In this document: one piece after another, positions 10,124-20,113 of the stretch
Layout: every line of letters starts with the position of its first letter
How positions within the stretch are numbered: the first letter of the stretch is position 1
From: SAR86 cluster bacterium
GTDB lineage: Bacteria; Pseudomonadota; Gammaproteobacteria; Magnimaribacterales; D2472
Direction of reading: 5' to 3'
Length of the DNA stretch: 44,216 nt
NCBI GenBank assembly: GCA_029254395.1
Contig: JAQWXQ010000065.1
Location: 1 to 44,216 of the forward strand
Notes under the pieces: generated by a model
What the model was told of the DNA's origin: nothing
Databases searched by the model: none
What the model saw: the letters and a program-made list of their open reading frames with translations, nothing else
Position numbers and translations under genes: made by a program

Positions 10124-11347
10124 TCAGTGTGTTTTCCATTCAACAGTATCAAGATCTATTCCATCGAGATGCATTTCCCAAAGTGGAGATAATTCTCGCA
10201 ATCTCTCAACAACATTTTTTAATATTGAAAGCGTTTCCAATACCTCATCTTCATTAGTGAATCTTCCAAAAGAAAATCTGATTGAGCTGTGGGCTAATTC
10301 ATCTTTTCTCCCTAGAGCTCTAAGAACATAAGATGGTTCTAAACTTGCAGATGTGCATGCCGATCCAGAGGATACAGCAATATCTTTTAAGCCCATAATC
10401 AACGACTCACCTTCAACAAAATTAAAACTTACATTAAGTATATTGGGAACTTTATTGGCAACATCACCATTTAAATAAACATGCTCTATATCATTCACTT
10501 GATCTAAAAACATATCATGAAATTTTTTAATTTTTTCTATGTCTTGTTTCATATCTATTTTTGCAATCCTGAAGGCTTCGCCCATTCCAACAAGTTGATG
10601 GGTAGGAAGTGTTCCGGACCTCATACCTCTTTCGTGTCCTCCGCCATGAATTTGCGCTTCAATTCTTACTCTTGGTTTTCTCCTCACAAAGAGGGCCCCA
10701 ACTCCTTTAGGCCCATATGTTTTATGAGCAGAAAAAGACATTAGATCCACGGGTAATTGTTTTAAATCAATTGGAACTTTGCCAGTACTTTGAGCGGCAT
10801 CAACATGAAAGAAAATTCCTTTTTCTCTTGTGATTCTGCCTATGCCATCAATGTTATTTAATGTCCCTAATTCATTATTAATATGCATAATTGATACTAA
10901 TATGGTGGAGTCTTTTATTGCTTCTTGTACAGCCTCTGGAGTAATAATTCCGCCTTCATTTGGCTCCAAGTATGTAACCTCAAAACCATCACGCTCAAGC
11001 TGCCTGCATGGATCTAAAACAGCTTTGTGCTCTATTTTTGAAGTAATAATATGATTGCCTTTTGTTTTATAAAACTTAGCAATGCCTTTAACAGCTAGAT
11101 TATCGGCTTCAGTGGCGCCAGAGGTCCAAACAATCTCTCTAGGGTCACAATTTACTAAATTTGCTACATGCGATCTTGCTTCTTCTACAGCCTCATCTGC
11201 CTTCCATCCGTAACGATGTGATCTCGATGCTGGATTACCAAACTCTCCATCAGGAGTTAAGAATTCCATCATTCTTTTAGCCACCCTTGGGTCAACTGGT
11301 GTTGTGGAAGCATAGTCAAGGTAAATAGTATTATTTTTTTCTTTCAT
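10124..11347 (-). CDS. iscS: Cysteine desulfurase IscS
   Basis: [28 protein letters not shown] (PLP Lys), [17 protein letters not shown]. Confidence 0.97.
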   Translation of the reverse strand: MKEKNNTIYLDYASTTPVDPRVAKRMMEFLTPDGEFGNPASRSHRYGWKADEAVEEARSHVANLVNCDPREIVWTSGATEADNLAVKGIAKFYKTKGNHIITSKIEHKAVLDPCRQLERDGFEVTYLEPNEGGIITPEAVQEAIKDSTILVSIMHINNELGTLNNIDGIGRITREKGIFFHVDAAQSTGKVPIDLKQLPVDLMSFSAHKTYGPKGVGALFVRRKPRVRIEAQIHGGGHERGMRSGTLPTHQLVGMGEAFRIAKIDMKQDIEKIKKFHDMFLDQVNDIEHVYLNGDVANKVPNILNVSFNFVEGESLIMGLKDIAVSSGSACTSASLEPSYVLRALGRKDELAHSSIRFSFGRFTNEDEVLETLSILKNVVERLRELSPLWEMHLDGIDLDTVEWKTH

Positions 11348-11349
11348 TT

Positions 11350-11784
11350 TTATTTTATTTCTTTAAATTTTATATATGGGTTGTCTGGGGAATTAACAAG
11401 GCTGCTCAAGGTTATAGTTGTTAAATAATTATCAACTAAATTATTTAGATCATTCCATAAATTATGAGTTTTGCACTCTCTTCCATCCTGGCATGTGTGA
11501 CTTCCATGACAGTTTGTAGCATCTAAATCCTCGTCAACAGCGTTCATGATATCTTTGATAGATATTCTATTAATATCTTTTGCATATGCATAACCACCAT
11601 TTCTACCTCTAACACTTTTAACAATTCCAGCTATTCTAAGTTTTCTGAATAACTGCTCAAGGTAAGAAATTTCTATGTTCTGGTTGTTAGAAATATCAGT
11701 TAAGGATACTGGCCCGGAGTTGGCAAGAACTCCCAACTCTGTTAGAGCGCTAACTGCATATTTACTTTTCGTGGTGAGTTTCAC
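11350..11784 (-). CDS. iscR: Fe-S cluster regulator IscR (Rrf2 family), GTG start
   Basis: [18 protein letters not shown]...[11 protein letters not shown]...[12 protein letters not shown], Cys motif [20 protein letters not shown]. Confidence 0.96.
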   Translation of the reverse strand: MKLTTKSKYAVSALTELGVLANSGPVSLTDISNNQNIEISYLEQLFRKLRIAGIVKSVRGRNGGYAYAKDINRISIKDIMNAVDEDLDATNCHGSHTCQDGRECKTHNLWNDLNNLVDNYLTTITLSSLVNSPDNPYIKFKEIK

Positions 11785-11790
11785 GCACGA

Positions 11791-11822
11791 ATTATAAATA
11801 CCTGACTAATTTAGTCAAGTTT
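11791..11822 (-). promoter_or_regulatory. iscR promoter with overlapping type-1 IscR-binding box
   Basis: Minus strand reads AAACTTGACTAAATTAGTCAGGTAT (11822-11798) against the type-1 consensus ATASYYGACTRWWWYAGTCRRSTAT; -35 TTGACT (11818-11813), 16-nt spacer, -10 TATAAT (11796-11791). Confidence 0.85.
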
Positions 11823-12533
11823 AATATTCATACCCAATCTATCGGCAACCTGATGATATGATTCAACCACATCTCCAAGGCCTTCTCTGAATCTATCTTT
11901 GTCCATCTTTTTTCCAGTTTCTACATCCCACAATCTACATCCATCAGGAGTAAATTCATCAGCAAGTATAATTTGGTTACCCTTTAGGAGACCAAACTCT
12001 ACTTTAAAATCAACCAAAGTAAGACCAGATTCTAAAAATAACTTTGAAAGAATATCATTGATTTTATAGGTAAGAATTTTCATCTGATCAATATGCTCTT
12101 GTTTCGCCCACCCGAATGAAATAATGTGCTCGTCATTTATTAGTGGATCGCCTAAATCATCATCTTTTAAAAAAAATTCAAAAAGCGGTGACTGTAATAC
12201 CAAACCATCTTCTGTTCCAAGTCTTCGGCAGATTGACCCAGAGGCAATGTTTCTTATTACGCACTCAATTGGAAACATCTCAAGCTTATGAACTAATGAA
12301 TCAGTCTGATTTAGAACCTTTATATGGTGTGTTGGAACATTATTATTTTCTAAATGCTCCAAAATAAAAGCATTAAATTGATTGTTAACAGCACCTTTTC
12401 CCAACAAGGCCTCTTTTTTCTTTCCATCAAAGGCAGAAGTGTCATCTCTAAAATTCATTATTAAATGATTTTCATTATCTGTAGTGTATAAAGATTTTGC
12501 TTTGCCTGAGGTTATTTCGTTTATTTTATTCAT
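11811..12533 (-). CDS. purC: Phosphoribosylaminoimidazole-succinocarboxamide synthase
   Basis: SGKAKSLYTTDNENHLIMNFRDDTSAFDG, IECVIRNIASGSICRR, DEFTPDGCRLWD. Confidence 0.97.
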   Translation of the reverse strand: MNKINEITSGKAKSLYTTDNENHLIMNFRDDTSAFDGKKKEALLGKGAVNNQFNAFILEHLENNNVPTHHIKVLNQTDSLVHKLEMFPIECVIRNIASGSICRRLGTEDGLVLQSPLFEFFLKDDDLGDPLINDEHIISFGWAKQEHIDQMKILTYKINDILSKLFLESGLTLVDFKVEFGLLKGNQIILADEFTPDGCRLWDVETGKKMDKDRFREGLGDVVESYHQVADRLGMNIKLD

Positions 12534-13510
12534 TAGTTTAATAATTCGTTAATTTTTGAAAGTAGCTGTTCGGATTCGCTTATATTACCATTTAATGATT
12601 TAGCACTTACGTAAGTTTTATTATTTTTTTGGCTAATTATTACTTCGAACTGTGAATCTTTATTAAAATCTGGTTCTTTTTTTGAACTTCCAAAACCTAA
12701 AAAGGAAAATATTCCCTCTTCTTCATCAAGGCCATAACTTACATAAAATATTCCGTTTGATCTGTCTCTGTCATTGGAAACAATATTCCCACTTGCAAGA
12801 GCTTTGCTTACCGATGACCAAGCTCTATCAAAGTTTAGATCTAATTCGATGATTGTTTGTCCATTCTCGGTAAATATATTAGCTTTTTTTCTTTCATTTA
12901 GATTTTGTGCTGCTAATGATGTACCAGTAAAGACATCAACAGATTCAGCCAAATATTCAACAACCCTACCCAGTTCAGATTGAATGAACTCAGGATTGCT
13001 TACAATTTCTTTAGTCTCTTTATTAATTTGATTTAAAAATATTTCAGAAGAGGCTTCTTTAATTCCATGTTCTATTTTCATTTCTAGTTCAAACTGTTCG
13101 CTAAAATCAATTCTTATAACCCCGCTGTCCGGGTCAGCGCTCAAAATTGAATAAATCGAGGTATCCCAATAATTTTTTGATATTGGCCAAGTAGTTGACG
13201 GAAGTGTTTCTATATAAACCCACATCAATTCGCCCAACCTTCTTAGTTGAACTGAACTTTCACCTCCAGATGAAAATATTTGCCTAGGCTTTGGGATATC
13301 TAAATTTTTCTCTACCTCTACAGCGCTAAAGTATGGATAGTGATTATCGGAGTTTAGCTCTGAAAGATCTTCAGGTGCCTTGAGTGGTGCCTGAGATGTT
13401 TCTTCTAGAAACTCATATTCATTTGTTGGAAAGTAGCCTTCAGGCCCAGTTAACCAAGCGCATGATGAGCATGTAATTAAAATTAATAATAATTTTGAGC
13501 TTTTTATCAT
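12533..13510 (-). CDS. bamC: Outer membrane assembly lipoprotein BamC (NlpB)
   Basis: Lipobox near N-terminus, position between dapA and purC, C-terminal helix-grip-like repeats. Confidence 0.85.
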   Translation of the reverse strand: MIKSSKLLLILITCSSCAWLTGPEGYFPTNEYEFLEETSQAPLKAPEDLSELNSDNHYPYFSAVEVEKNLDIPKPRQIFSSGGESSVQLRRLGELMWVYIETLPSTTWPISKNYWDTSIYSILSADPDSGVIRIDFSEQFELEMKIEHGIKEASSEIFLNQINKETKEIVSNPEFIQSELGRVVEYLAESVDVFTGTSLAAQNLNERKKANIFTENGQTIIELDLNFDRAWSSVSKALASGNIVSNDRDRSNGIFYVSYGLDEEEGIFSFLGFGSSKKEPDFNKDSQFEVIISQKNNKTYVSAKSLNGNISESEQLLSKINELLN

Positions 13511-14397
13511 AAGACTTTTAGTTCCTTTAATGTAGACAAAACTTTATTGTGATAAGTTTCATTTAAATCAGTTAATGGCAAACGAATCGTTTTATTGATG
13601 TATCCCATTTGCGATAGCATCCATTTTACTGGAATTGGATTAGATTCTACAAACAGTAATTTTAATAGATCACTATAATTATCATTTTCTAGCTTAGCTT
13701 TATGATAATTACCGGAAAGTGAATCTTTGCATATTGTAGATATGCTTTTTGGTATTATATTTGCAGCTACCGATATTACTCCTGATGCACCAAGTTGCAT
13801 ACTTTCTAAAAATGTTGGATCGTCTCCTGAAAGAATTGAGAAATTTTTTATTTCTTTGGTAAGTTCAACTAAATGCTTAATCCTACTCATGTCATCTAAA
13901 GCCTCTTTTATACCAATTATATTGTCATGCTCTGATAGTATTTTTGTTGACTGAGGTTGAAGATCACAAGCTGTTCTCGATGGTACATTATATAAAATTT
14001 GAGGGATATTTACCTTGTTCGCAATAGCCAAGTAATGAAGTACAAGCCCTTCTTGTGTTGGTTTATTGTAATAAGGGGTTACCAACAAAGATGCATCTGC
14101 GCCAAGGTTCTTAGACTCTAGTGTTAAGTCTATAGCCTCTTGAGTTGAATTACCTCCGGACCCAGCAATAACTGGAATTCTATTATCAGATATTTTGACT
14201 GTATATCTAATCACATCCAGGTGTTCTTGGACACTTAGCGTTGAAGACTCACCAGTTGTACCAACTGAAACTATTCCGCTTGTGCCATTTTCTATATGCC
14301 AATTGATTAAATGTTTTAGGGAATCATAGTCAATAACACCATCTTCGAACATTGGCGTTACTAATGCGACAAAACTTCCTTTTAAAACTTGCATCAA
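13507..14397 (-). CDS. dapA: 4-hydroxy-tetrahydrodipicolinate synthase
   Basis: GTTGESSTL, LVTPYYNKPTQEGL, YNVPSRT, GIKEA. Confidence 0.97.
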   Translation of the reverse strand: MMQVLKGSFVALVTPMFEDGVIDYDSLKHLINWHIENGTSGIVSVGTTGESSTLSVQEHLDVIRYTVKISDNRIPVIAGSGGNSTQEAIDLTLESKNLGADASLLVTPYYNKPTQEGLVLHYLAIANKVNIPQILYNVPSRTACDLQPQSTKILSEHDNIIGIKEALDDMSRIKHLVELTKEIKNFSILSGDDPTFLESMQLGASGVISVAANIIPKSISTICKDSLSGNYHKAKLENDNYSDLLKLLFVESNPIPVKWMLSQMGYINKTIRLPLTDLNETYHNKVLSTLKELKVL

Positions 14398-14463
14398 ATA
14401 AATTTTCAGTAAAAAATAGGACTATACACTATTTAATACAAAATCTTACACAAAGGAATTCAA

Positions 14464-14934
14464 ATGACAAAAAAACTAGTAGGCAAAAAAGCCCCAAACT
14501 TCAAAGCGGAATGTACCAGTGAAAAAACATATTCTAGGGATGATTTTAATGGTAAAAACTTAGTGCTATATTTTTATCCTAAAGATAGCACTCCAGGATG
14601 TACAACAGAAGGCCAGAATTTTAGAGATTTATATGAAGAATTTCAGGCTAATAATACTGAGATTATTGGTGTGTCGAGAGAGTCCATAAAATCTCATGAA
14701 AATTTTAAAGAAAAGCAGTCTTTTCCATTTGAGCTATTATCAGATCCTGATGAGAAAGTATGCAAGGCATTTGATGTGATGAAATTGAAATCTATGTATG
14801 GAAGAGAATATATTGGTGTGGACCGAAGTACATTTATCATAAATGCTAATGGTAAATTAATAAAAGAATGGCGCGGCGTTAAAGTGAAGGGTCATGCAGA
14901 TGAGGTTTTGGATTTTATTCAGAACTTAGATTAA
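14464..14934 (+). CDS. bcp: Thioredoxin-dependent peroxiredoxin (Bcp/PrxQ)
   Basis: YFYPKDSTPGCTTEGQNFRD active-site motif; divergent from dapA. Confidence 0.95.
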   Translation: MTKKLVGKKAPNFKAECTSEKTYSRDDFNGKNLVLYFYPKDSTPGCTTEGQNFRDLYEEFQANNTEIIGVSRESIKSHENFKEKQSFPFELLSDPDEKVCKAFDVMKLKSMYGREYIGVDRSTFIINANGKLIKEWRGVKVKGHADEVLDFIQNLD

Positions 14935-15986
14935 GCGTTTCCACTAGAGGGCCATGCATTCCAAACTGCTTTAATAAATGTAGCTATTGGTATTGCAAAA
15001 AATACACCCCAGAATCCAAACATACTTCCAAACACAAATACGGCTAGGATAATTACTACAGGATGAAGCTTTACTGCATCTGAAAAAATTATAGGTACCA
15101 GCAAATTTCCATCTAACACTTGAAGTATTAGATACAAAATCATTAATAAGCCAAAATCAAAGGTTAATCCAAACTGAATAAGGCCAATAATAACTATTGG
15201 TACCGTAACAGCAAACGCTCCAACATAAGGAATTACAACCGATAAACCAACAAGAACAGACAAAAGTGCTGTGTAGTTAAGCCCAAGCGATGAGAATATG
15301 ATTGCAGCACACGCTCCCACTATAAATATTTCAAGAGTTTTACCTCTGACATAATTACTTAACTGAACATCCATTTCTTCCCAAATTTTTACAAGCATCT
15401 TCCTTTCTCCAGGAATAACTTTTAAAAAACCCTCTAAAATGGCCTTCCTGTCAAATAAAAAGAAATAGACCAAAATAGGAAATAATAAAATATATATTAA
15501 AAGAGTTATAGCACTTTGTATTCCTGAGATAGAGCTTTTAACAATGTTTTGAGTTAATGCTGATGCCTCAGAAGAAACTGCTTGAAAGAAAGTTGTAATC
15601 TGATCTGATGTTAGCAAATCAGGATAAGAAGACGGTATCTGTGACACAAAAATTACAAAATCATTAAGTAGACCTGGGGTTTCAAGAATTAATAATTGCA
15701 ATTGTGAATATAGAATTGGAATAAGCCATATTAAAAGAGCTGCGCCAACAATTATAAAAATTGAAAAGGTAGCCACCAATGCCCAAAAACTATTTACGCC
15801 AAAAGACTCTATTTTTCTTTGTAGACCAACCAACAAATATGCAACCACAATACTTAATAGGAATGGAGTAAGTATTGAACCAAAGTAGTTAAGCAAGACT
15901 ATAGTTGAAATCAGTAAAATGGAGAAAACAATAGTTTCATCATTTGTAAATATTCTTTTAAAAAAATTATTAAGTCTTTCTATCAT
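14931..15986 (-). CDS. AI-2E/PerM-family membrane permease
   Basis: Multi-TM protein with PILVYFFLFDR and NLLVPIIFSDAVKLHPVVIILAVFVFGSMFGFWGVFFAIP. Confidence 0.9.
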   Translation of the reverse strand: MIERLNNFFKRIFTNDETIVFSILLISTIVLLNYFGSILTPFLLSIVVAYLLVGLQRKIESFGVNSFWALVATFSIFIIVGAALLIWLIPILYSQLQLLILETPGLLNDFVIFVSQIPSSYPDLLTSDQITTFFQAVSSEASALTQNIVKSSISGIQSAITLLIYILLFPILVYFFLFDRKAILEGFLKVIPGERKMLVKIWEEMDVQLSNYVRGKTLEIFIVGACAAIIFSSLGLNYTALLSVLVGLSVVIPYVGAFAVTVPIVIIGLIQFGLTFDFGLLMILYLILQVLDGNLLVPIIFSDAVKLHPVVIILAVFVFGSMFGFWGVFFAIPIATFIKAVWNAWPSSGNA

Positions 15987-16118
15987 TTTTAATCTACATG
16001 TTATATTTAAAACTTATTACAAATAGCTTTGTCTAAAACAGTGTTTGTAATGTTATGTTATGTGATTATGACCGATATTAATCTAAAAAGTCTATTGTTA
16101 TAGTTTTTCAGCAGTTAT

Positions 16119-17573
16119 ATGGAAATTAATAAATTAATAAAAATAAGATTGGGATGCTATCTTTTTATAGTAATCTTTATTAGCTCCTTTGGTTATTCAC
16201 AAGCTGATAATCAAATTAAGCTTCCAGAACTTGGGGATAGAGTCTCTGGAGCTGTGTCATCTTCGCAAGAAAAAGCAATAGGTGAAGCTTTTCTAAAGCA
16301 AGCATATGCCCAAGCACCCCTAATAAATGATTCATTAATTCAGGAATACACTGAACTTCTTGTATTTAGGCTTTCAGAAAAAAGCTACGTACAAGATAGG
16401 TACTTTAATGTGCTTTTAATTGACGATCCATCTTTAAATGCTTTTGCGGCACCTGGGAGTGTTATAGGGGTTAATGGAGGGTTATTCCTTGAAGCAGAAA
16501 ATGAAGGTCAATTTGCCTCAGTTATGGCTCATGAACTAGCCCATCTAAGCCAAAGACATTTTGCAAGAAACATACTTAGATCACAAGATACCAGCCTATC
16601 ATCAGCGCTTGTTTTGGTTTCATCCATAGCGATTGCTTTAATTACAAATCAGCCGCAAGCAATTATTGGTGGAAGTGCCTTCATGCAGCAAGAAAACCTA
16701 AGATATAGCAGACTTTTTGAAAGAGAGGCTGATAGAGTTGGATTTACTAATTTAGTGGCCTCTGGTTATGATCCATATTCAATGGGTGAAATGTTCGAGA
16801 ATATGAACAAAATGAAAAGATACTATGGCGAGGCTCCGCCTGAATTTCTGCTAACACACCCTGTGACTTCTTCAAGAGTAAGTGATGCTTTTAATGCGGC
16901 TGAAAATATTGATGTTAAAGAATCAAAAAAAGATAGTATTGATTATTCTTTCATCCGCTCTAGATTAAAGGTTTATTATGAGAAAATACCAGCCTCCTCA
17001 GTAAGCTACTTTAAAGACGCTTTCAAAAAATCAAACTTACCCTCAGATCAATACGGATTAGCACTTGCATTGAGTAAAAATAATGAATTTGAAGATAGCA
17101 TCCTTGTAATGGATGAGCTTATTAGTAAATTTCCAAAAAACTTAATACTTAATACATCAAGGGTGGAGATATACTTGAATGCTGGTTTCTACACAGAAGC
17201 AAATAGTTATGTCGATAAATTTCTATCAATCTCTCCTGGAAATTACCCACTTACAATTACAAAAGCAAAAATTTTGAATGCGACAGGGGCATATTTTGCA
17301 GCTGAAGAACTATTAAGGGGACAGCTTCTTAAAAGAAATGGTGATCCGTATTTATGGCTTTTGCTATCTGATATACAAAGAGATGGGAAAAATATTGTTG
17401 GTTATTATCAAAGTAAGGCTGAATATCATGTATTACTAGGTCAGTATGAGGAAGCTATAAGCCAGTTAGAATTTGCACTACAACTTACAAAAAATAACTT
17501 TCAAGTATCAGAGAGTGTCATGACTAAAATTATTGATATAAAAAATAAAATCAATAAATCTAGAGGTCTTTAA
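16119..17573 (+). CDS. bepA: M48 family metalloprotease with C-terminal TPRs (BepA-like)
   Basis: Signal peptide, SVMAHELAHLSQRH (HExxH), READRVG, C-terminal TPR-like region. Confidence 0.88.
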   Translation: MEINKLIKIRLGCYLFIVIFISSFGYSQADNQIKLPELGDRVSGAVSSSQEKAIGEAFLKQAYAQAPLINDSLIQEYTELLVFRLSEKSYVQDRYFNVLLIDDPSLNAFAAPGSVIGVNGGLFLEAENEGQFASVMAHELAHLSQRHFARNILRSQDTSLSSALVLVSSIAIALITNQPQAIIGGSAFMQQENLRYSRLFEREADRVGFTNLVASGYDPYSMGEMFENMNKMKRYYGEAPPEFLLTHPVTSSRVSDAFNAAENIDVKESKKDSIDYSFIRSRLKVYYEKIPASSVSYFKDAFKKSNLPSDQYGLALALSKNNEFEDSILVMDELISKFPKNLILNTSRVEIYLNAGFYTEANSYVDKFLSISPGNYPLTITKAKILNATGAYFAAEELLRGQLLKRNGDPYLWLLLSDIQRDGKNIVGYYQSKAEYHVLLGQYEEAISQLEFALQLTKNNFQVSESVMTKIIDIKNKINKSRGL

Positions 17574-18825
17574 ATCTTTTCTGTTTCGTAATACTCCAAC
17601 CTAAGTATGAGTAGAGGATTGCAAATGGAATCGCGGCTATCGGCATAAATGTAATTGGAAGAAATATAGATTTACCAATGCCCATAAAAATACTTCCAGA
17701 AAGGTCGCCAAACCTAGTCATAAATGTATCGATAAATACTGTGGTTTTGTATCTGTCCTTCTTTTCAAGTTGGCTATATGCGATTTCTCTAGCAGGCTTA
17801 TTAAATCCATATTCAAACATTCTAAGAGAGGTTTGACATATAATAACAACTGCCACAGATGGGAATAAACCATAAAGAGAGAAGACCACTACAAATAAAA
17901 TACCATAAACTATTAGTATGAATTTAATTCCAAACTTTGAAATAACATAATAAGTTAAAGTTAGCTGCACTATTAAAGTAAGAGGGGCAACTATTTGCTC
18001 TATCAAAGCAAATAATCTTATTCTTTCAGGAGACAATTCAGAATAGTTTTCAATAATTGGTATTGCAGCTATCCACTGCACTGTCATAAGAAATGTAAAG
18101 GACCATGAATAGAGAGCAATATTTCTAATATCATCCTTAGTTAATATATTCTTGATGCTATCAATTGAACCTCCACCAACCTTAGCTGAAAGGGCTTCAA
18201 CTGAAAATGTTCTTACTATGTATGTTGCGAGGGCTAATGCCAGCAATAAGTAAAAAGATGCTGCGATCAAAAATAGCGCTATGCCGGTTTCTGTAAATGA
18301 ATTTGAGAGGGTGCTGGATGTTGTAGAACCCAGCATAGCGCCAACCGATCCCCCTGCTAAAATAAATCCATAGTATTTTCTAGATGAAGAATCTCTAAAC
18401 AAATTTATTACCAACACCCAAAAAATTGAAACTGTAAAAAATGAATATATATTGCTCCAAACATAAAATATTCTTCCAAGCCACAACCTTTCAGTCACCA
18501 TAGATTGAGACAAACTTGACGAGTACATATATAAAAGTAGTAAGTTAAAAATAAAGAAAGAGTAAGTGTAGAAAATAATTCTTATATAGTTGCCTCTAGA
18601 TGCCACCCAGGAATAAATAGGATTTACTAAAATCATTATTAAAGTAGTGCTTATTAAAAGAGGTATCAGCATTCCTTCGCCATAACTCTCTACAGCAAGC
18701 TCATTTCTTAAGGGCCTTAAAACATACCAAGAAGAAAGTACAAGGTAGAACAGAATACTTGAAAGTAAAGTCTTATTTTTTATTAGCAAATAAGGATTTA
18801 AAGTGTTGATAATATTGAACTTCAT
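17560..18825 (-). CDS. NTP/NDP exchange (ATP/ADP translocase)-like membrane carrier
   Basis: About 12 TM; SSWYVLRPLRNELA and FWVLVINLFRDSSSRKYYGFILAGGSVGAMLGS resemble AAA-family ATP:ADP antiporter-like proteins of free-living bacteria. Confidence 0.7.
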   Translation of the reverse strand: MKFNIINTLNPYLLIKNKTLLSSILFYLVLSSWYVLRPLRNELAVESYGEGMLIPLLISTTLIMILVNPIYSWVASRGNYIRIIFYTYSFFIFNLLLLYMYSSSLSQSMVTERLWLGRIFYVWSNIYSFFTVSIFWVLVINLFRDSSSRKYYGFILAGGSVGAMLGSTTSSTLSNSFTETGIALFLIAASFYLLLALALATYIVRTFSVEALSAKVGGGSIDSIKNILTKDDIRNIALYSWSFTFLMTVQWIAAIPIIENYSELSPERIRLFALIEQIVAPLTLIVQLTLTYYVISKFGIKFILIVYGILFVVVFSLYGLFPSVAVVIICQTSLRMFEYGFNKPAREIAYSQLEKKDRYKTTVFIDTFMTRFGDLSGSIFMGIGKSIFLPITFMPIAAIPFAILYSYLGWSITKQKRFKDL

Positions 18826-18840
18826 AAAACTTAATTTAAG

Positions 18841-18916
18841 TGGTGGGTCGCACAGGATTCGAACCTGTGACCAATTGGTTAAAAGCCAACTGCTCTACCA
18901 GCTGAGCTAGCGACCC
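18841..18916 (-). tRNA. tRNA-Lys (anticodon TTT), CCA encoded
   Basis: Minus strand GGGTCGC...CAGTTGGCTTTTAACCAATT...GGTTCGAATCC...GCGACCCACCA; complete cloverleaf with anticodon loop CTTTTAA. Confidence 0.97.
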
Positions 18917-18942
18917 ATGATTAAGCATCATAAAAAATGTGA

Positions 18943-19593
18943 TTATTCCATATTTTTCAATAACTGCAAGGCCTGTGATGAAGCTGAGTTGTTTGGGTAC
19001 TCCCTAACTACAAACTTATACTTGTCAGTTGCCATATTTAAATCATTATTTTTAAAGTATATATCCCCTATTTTCTTATGTGCTAGTGGTACTCTGTAAT
19101 GATTTGGGTATGAGGAGATCAGATCTAAAAAATATTTTTTACTTACCTCAAGATTATTATTAATTAATGATATTTCACCAAGCCAAAAAAAGGCTAAAGG
19201 TGACTTTTGATCATTTGCAAAACTTTCAACAAAAAATTTAAATAGCTTGAATGCATCTTCATAATTCTGTTCTTCTAATGATTTTGTGGCAGCAGCATAA
19301 ACATCTTCTTCACTTTGAATATCGCTTACTCCTTTAAATCTTATGCTGCTATTTGCATTTATTGCATTACTTTCAGGTGCTTTATTATCAGCTTCGTTAA
19401 AGGTTTCGTTTATGAGTTTTTCTATTAAATGATTTTGGCTTTCAATTTGATTTCTTAATTGAGCAATCTCACTTTCAAGCTCTTGTATCTTTAGAAAAAG
19501 AATATCCGAAGCGTTACTTTTTTCATCAGCTAAGCTAGGGTAGGACGCAAATAGAACAGCCAAAGTTATAAAAGTATTTTTTGTAATTCTCAT
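18943..19593 (-). CDS. cpoB: Cell division coordinator CpoB (YbgF)
   Basis: Signal peptide, coiled coil, TPR repeats (YEDAFKLFKFFVESFANDQKSPLAFFWLGEI); follows pal. Confidence 0.9.
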   Translation of the reverse strand: MRITKNTFITLAVLFASYPSLADEKSNASDILFLKIQELESEIAQLRNQIESQNHLIEKLINETFNEADNKAPESNAINANSSIRFKGVSDIQSEEDVYAAATKSLEEQNYEDAFKLFKFFVESFANDQKSPLAFFWLGEISLINNNLEVSKKYFLDLISSYPNHYRVPLAHKKIGDIYFKNNDLNMATDKYKFVVREYPNNSASSQALQLLKNME

Positions 19594-19600
19594 CTTTTTT

Positions 19601-20095
19601 CTAGTTAATCTCCGCCCTTCTATTTTTTGACCAACTTGCCTCGTTTGAACCTGTTACAAGAGGGTATTCTTCACCAAAGCTCTTCACAGTTACCCTATTA
19701 TCATTGATTCCATTTAACAATAAATAATCTTTTACAGCATCACCGCGTCTTTGGCCAAGGGCTAGATTATATTCACGAGTACCTCTCTCATCAGCATGAC
19801 CAGATACAGTGATAAGCATATCTGGGTTTTCATTCATTGCTCGCACAACACTTTTAAGAGTTTGTATTGACTTGGTAGAAAGGGTAAATTTATCGAAATC
19901 AAAATAAACTACCGCATTAGTAGTTATAGGTTTTTCGTCATATGAAACGACACTATCTTCTGCAACTGAAACTTCAACACTGCTTACAGTTGAATTGTAG
20001 ACAGATTCTTCTGTATTGTTTGTTGTGCTGCAAGATACTGCAAACATGAGGAATGAGACATAGAAAATATTTCTATTTTTAGATTGTATATACAT
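19601..20095 (-). CDS. pal: Peptidoglycan-associated lipoprotein Pal
   Basis: Lipobox VSCSTT, VYFDFDKFTL, VSGHADERGTREYNLALGQRRGDAVKDYL. Confidence 0.97.
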   Translation of the reverse strand: MYIQSKNRNIFYVSFLMFAVSCSTTNNTEESVYNSTVSSVEVSVAEDSVVSYDEKPITTNAVVYFDFDKFTLSTKSIQTLKSVVRAMNENPDMLITVSGHADERGTREYNLALGQRRGDAVKDYLLLNGINDNRVTVKSFGEEYPLVTGSNEASWSKNRRAEIN

Positions 20096-20113
20096 TATTT
20101 TTACTCCAATTAT

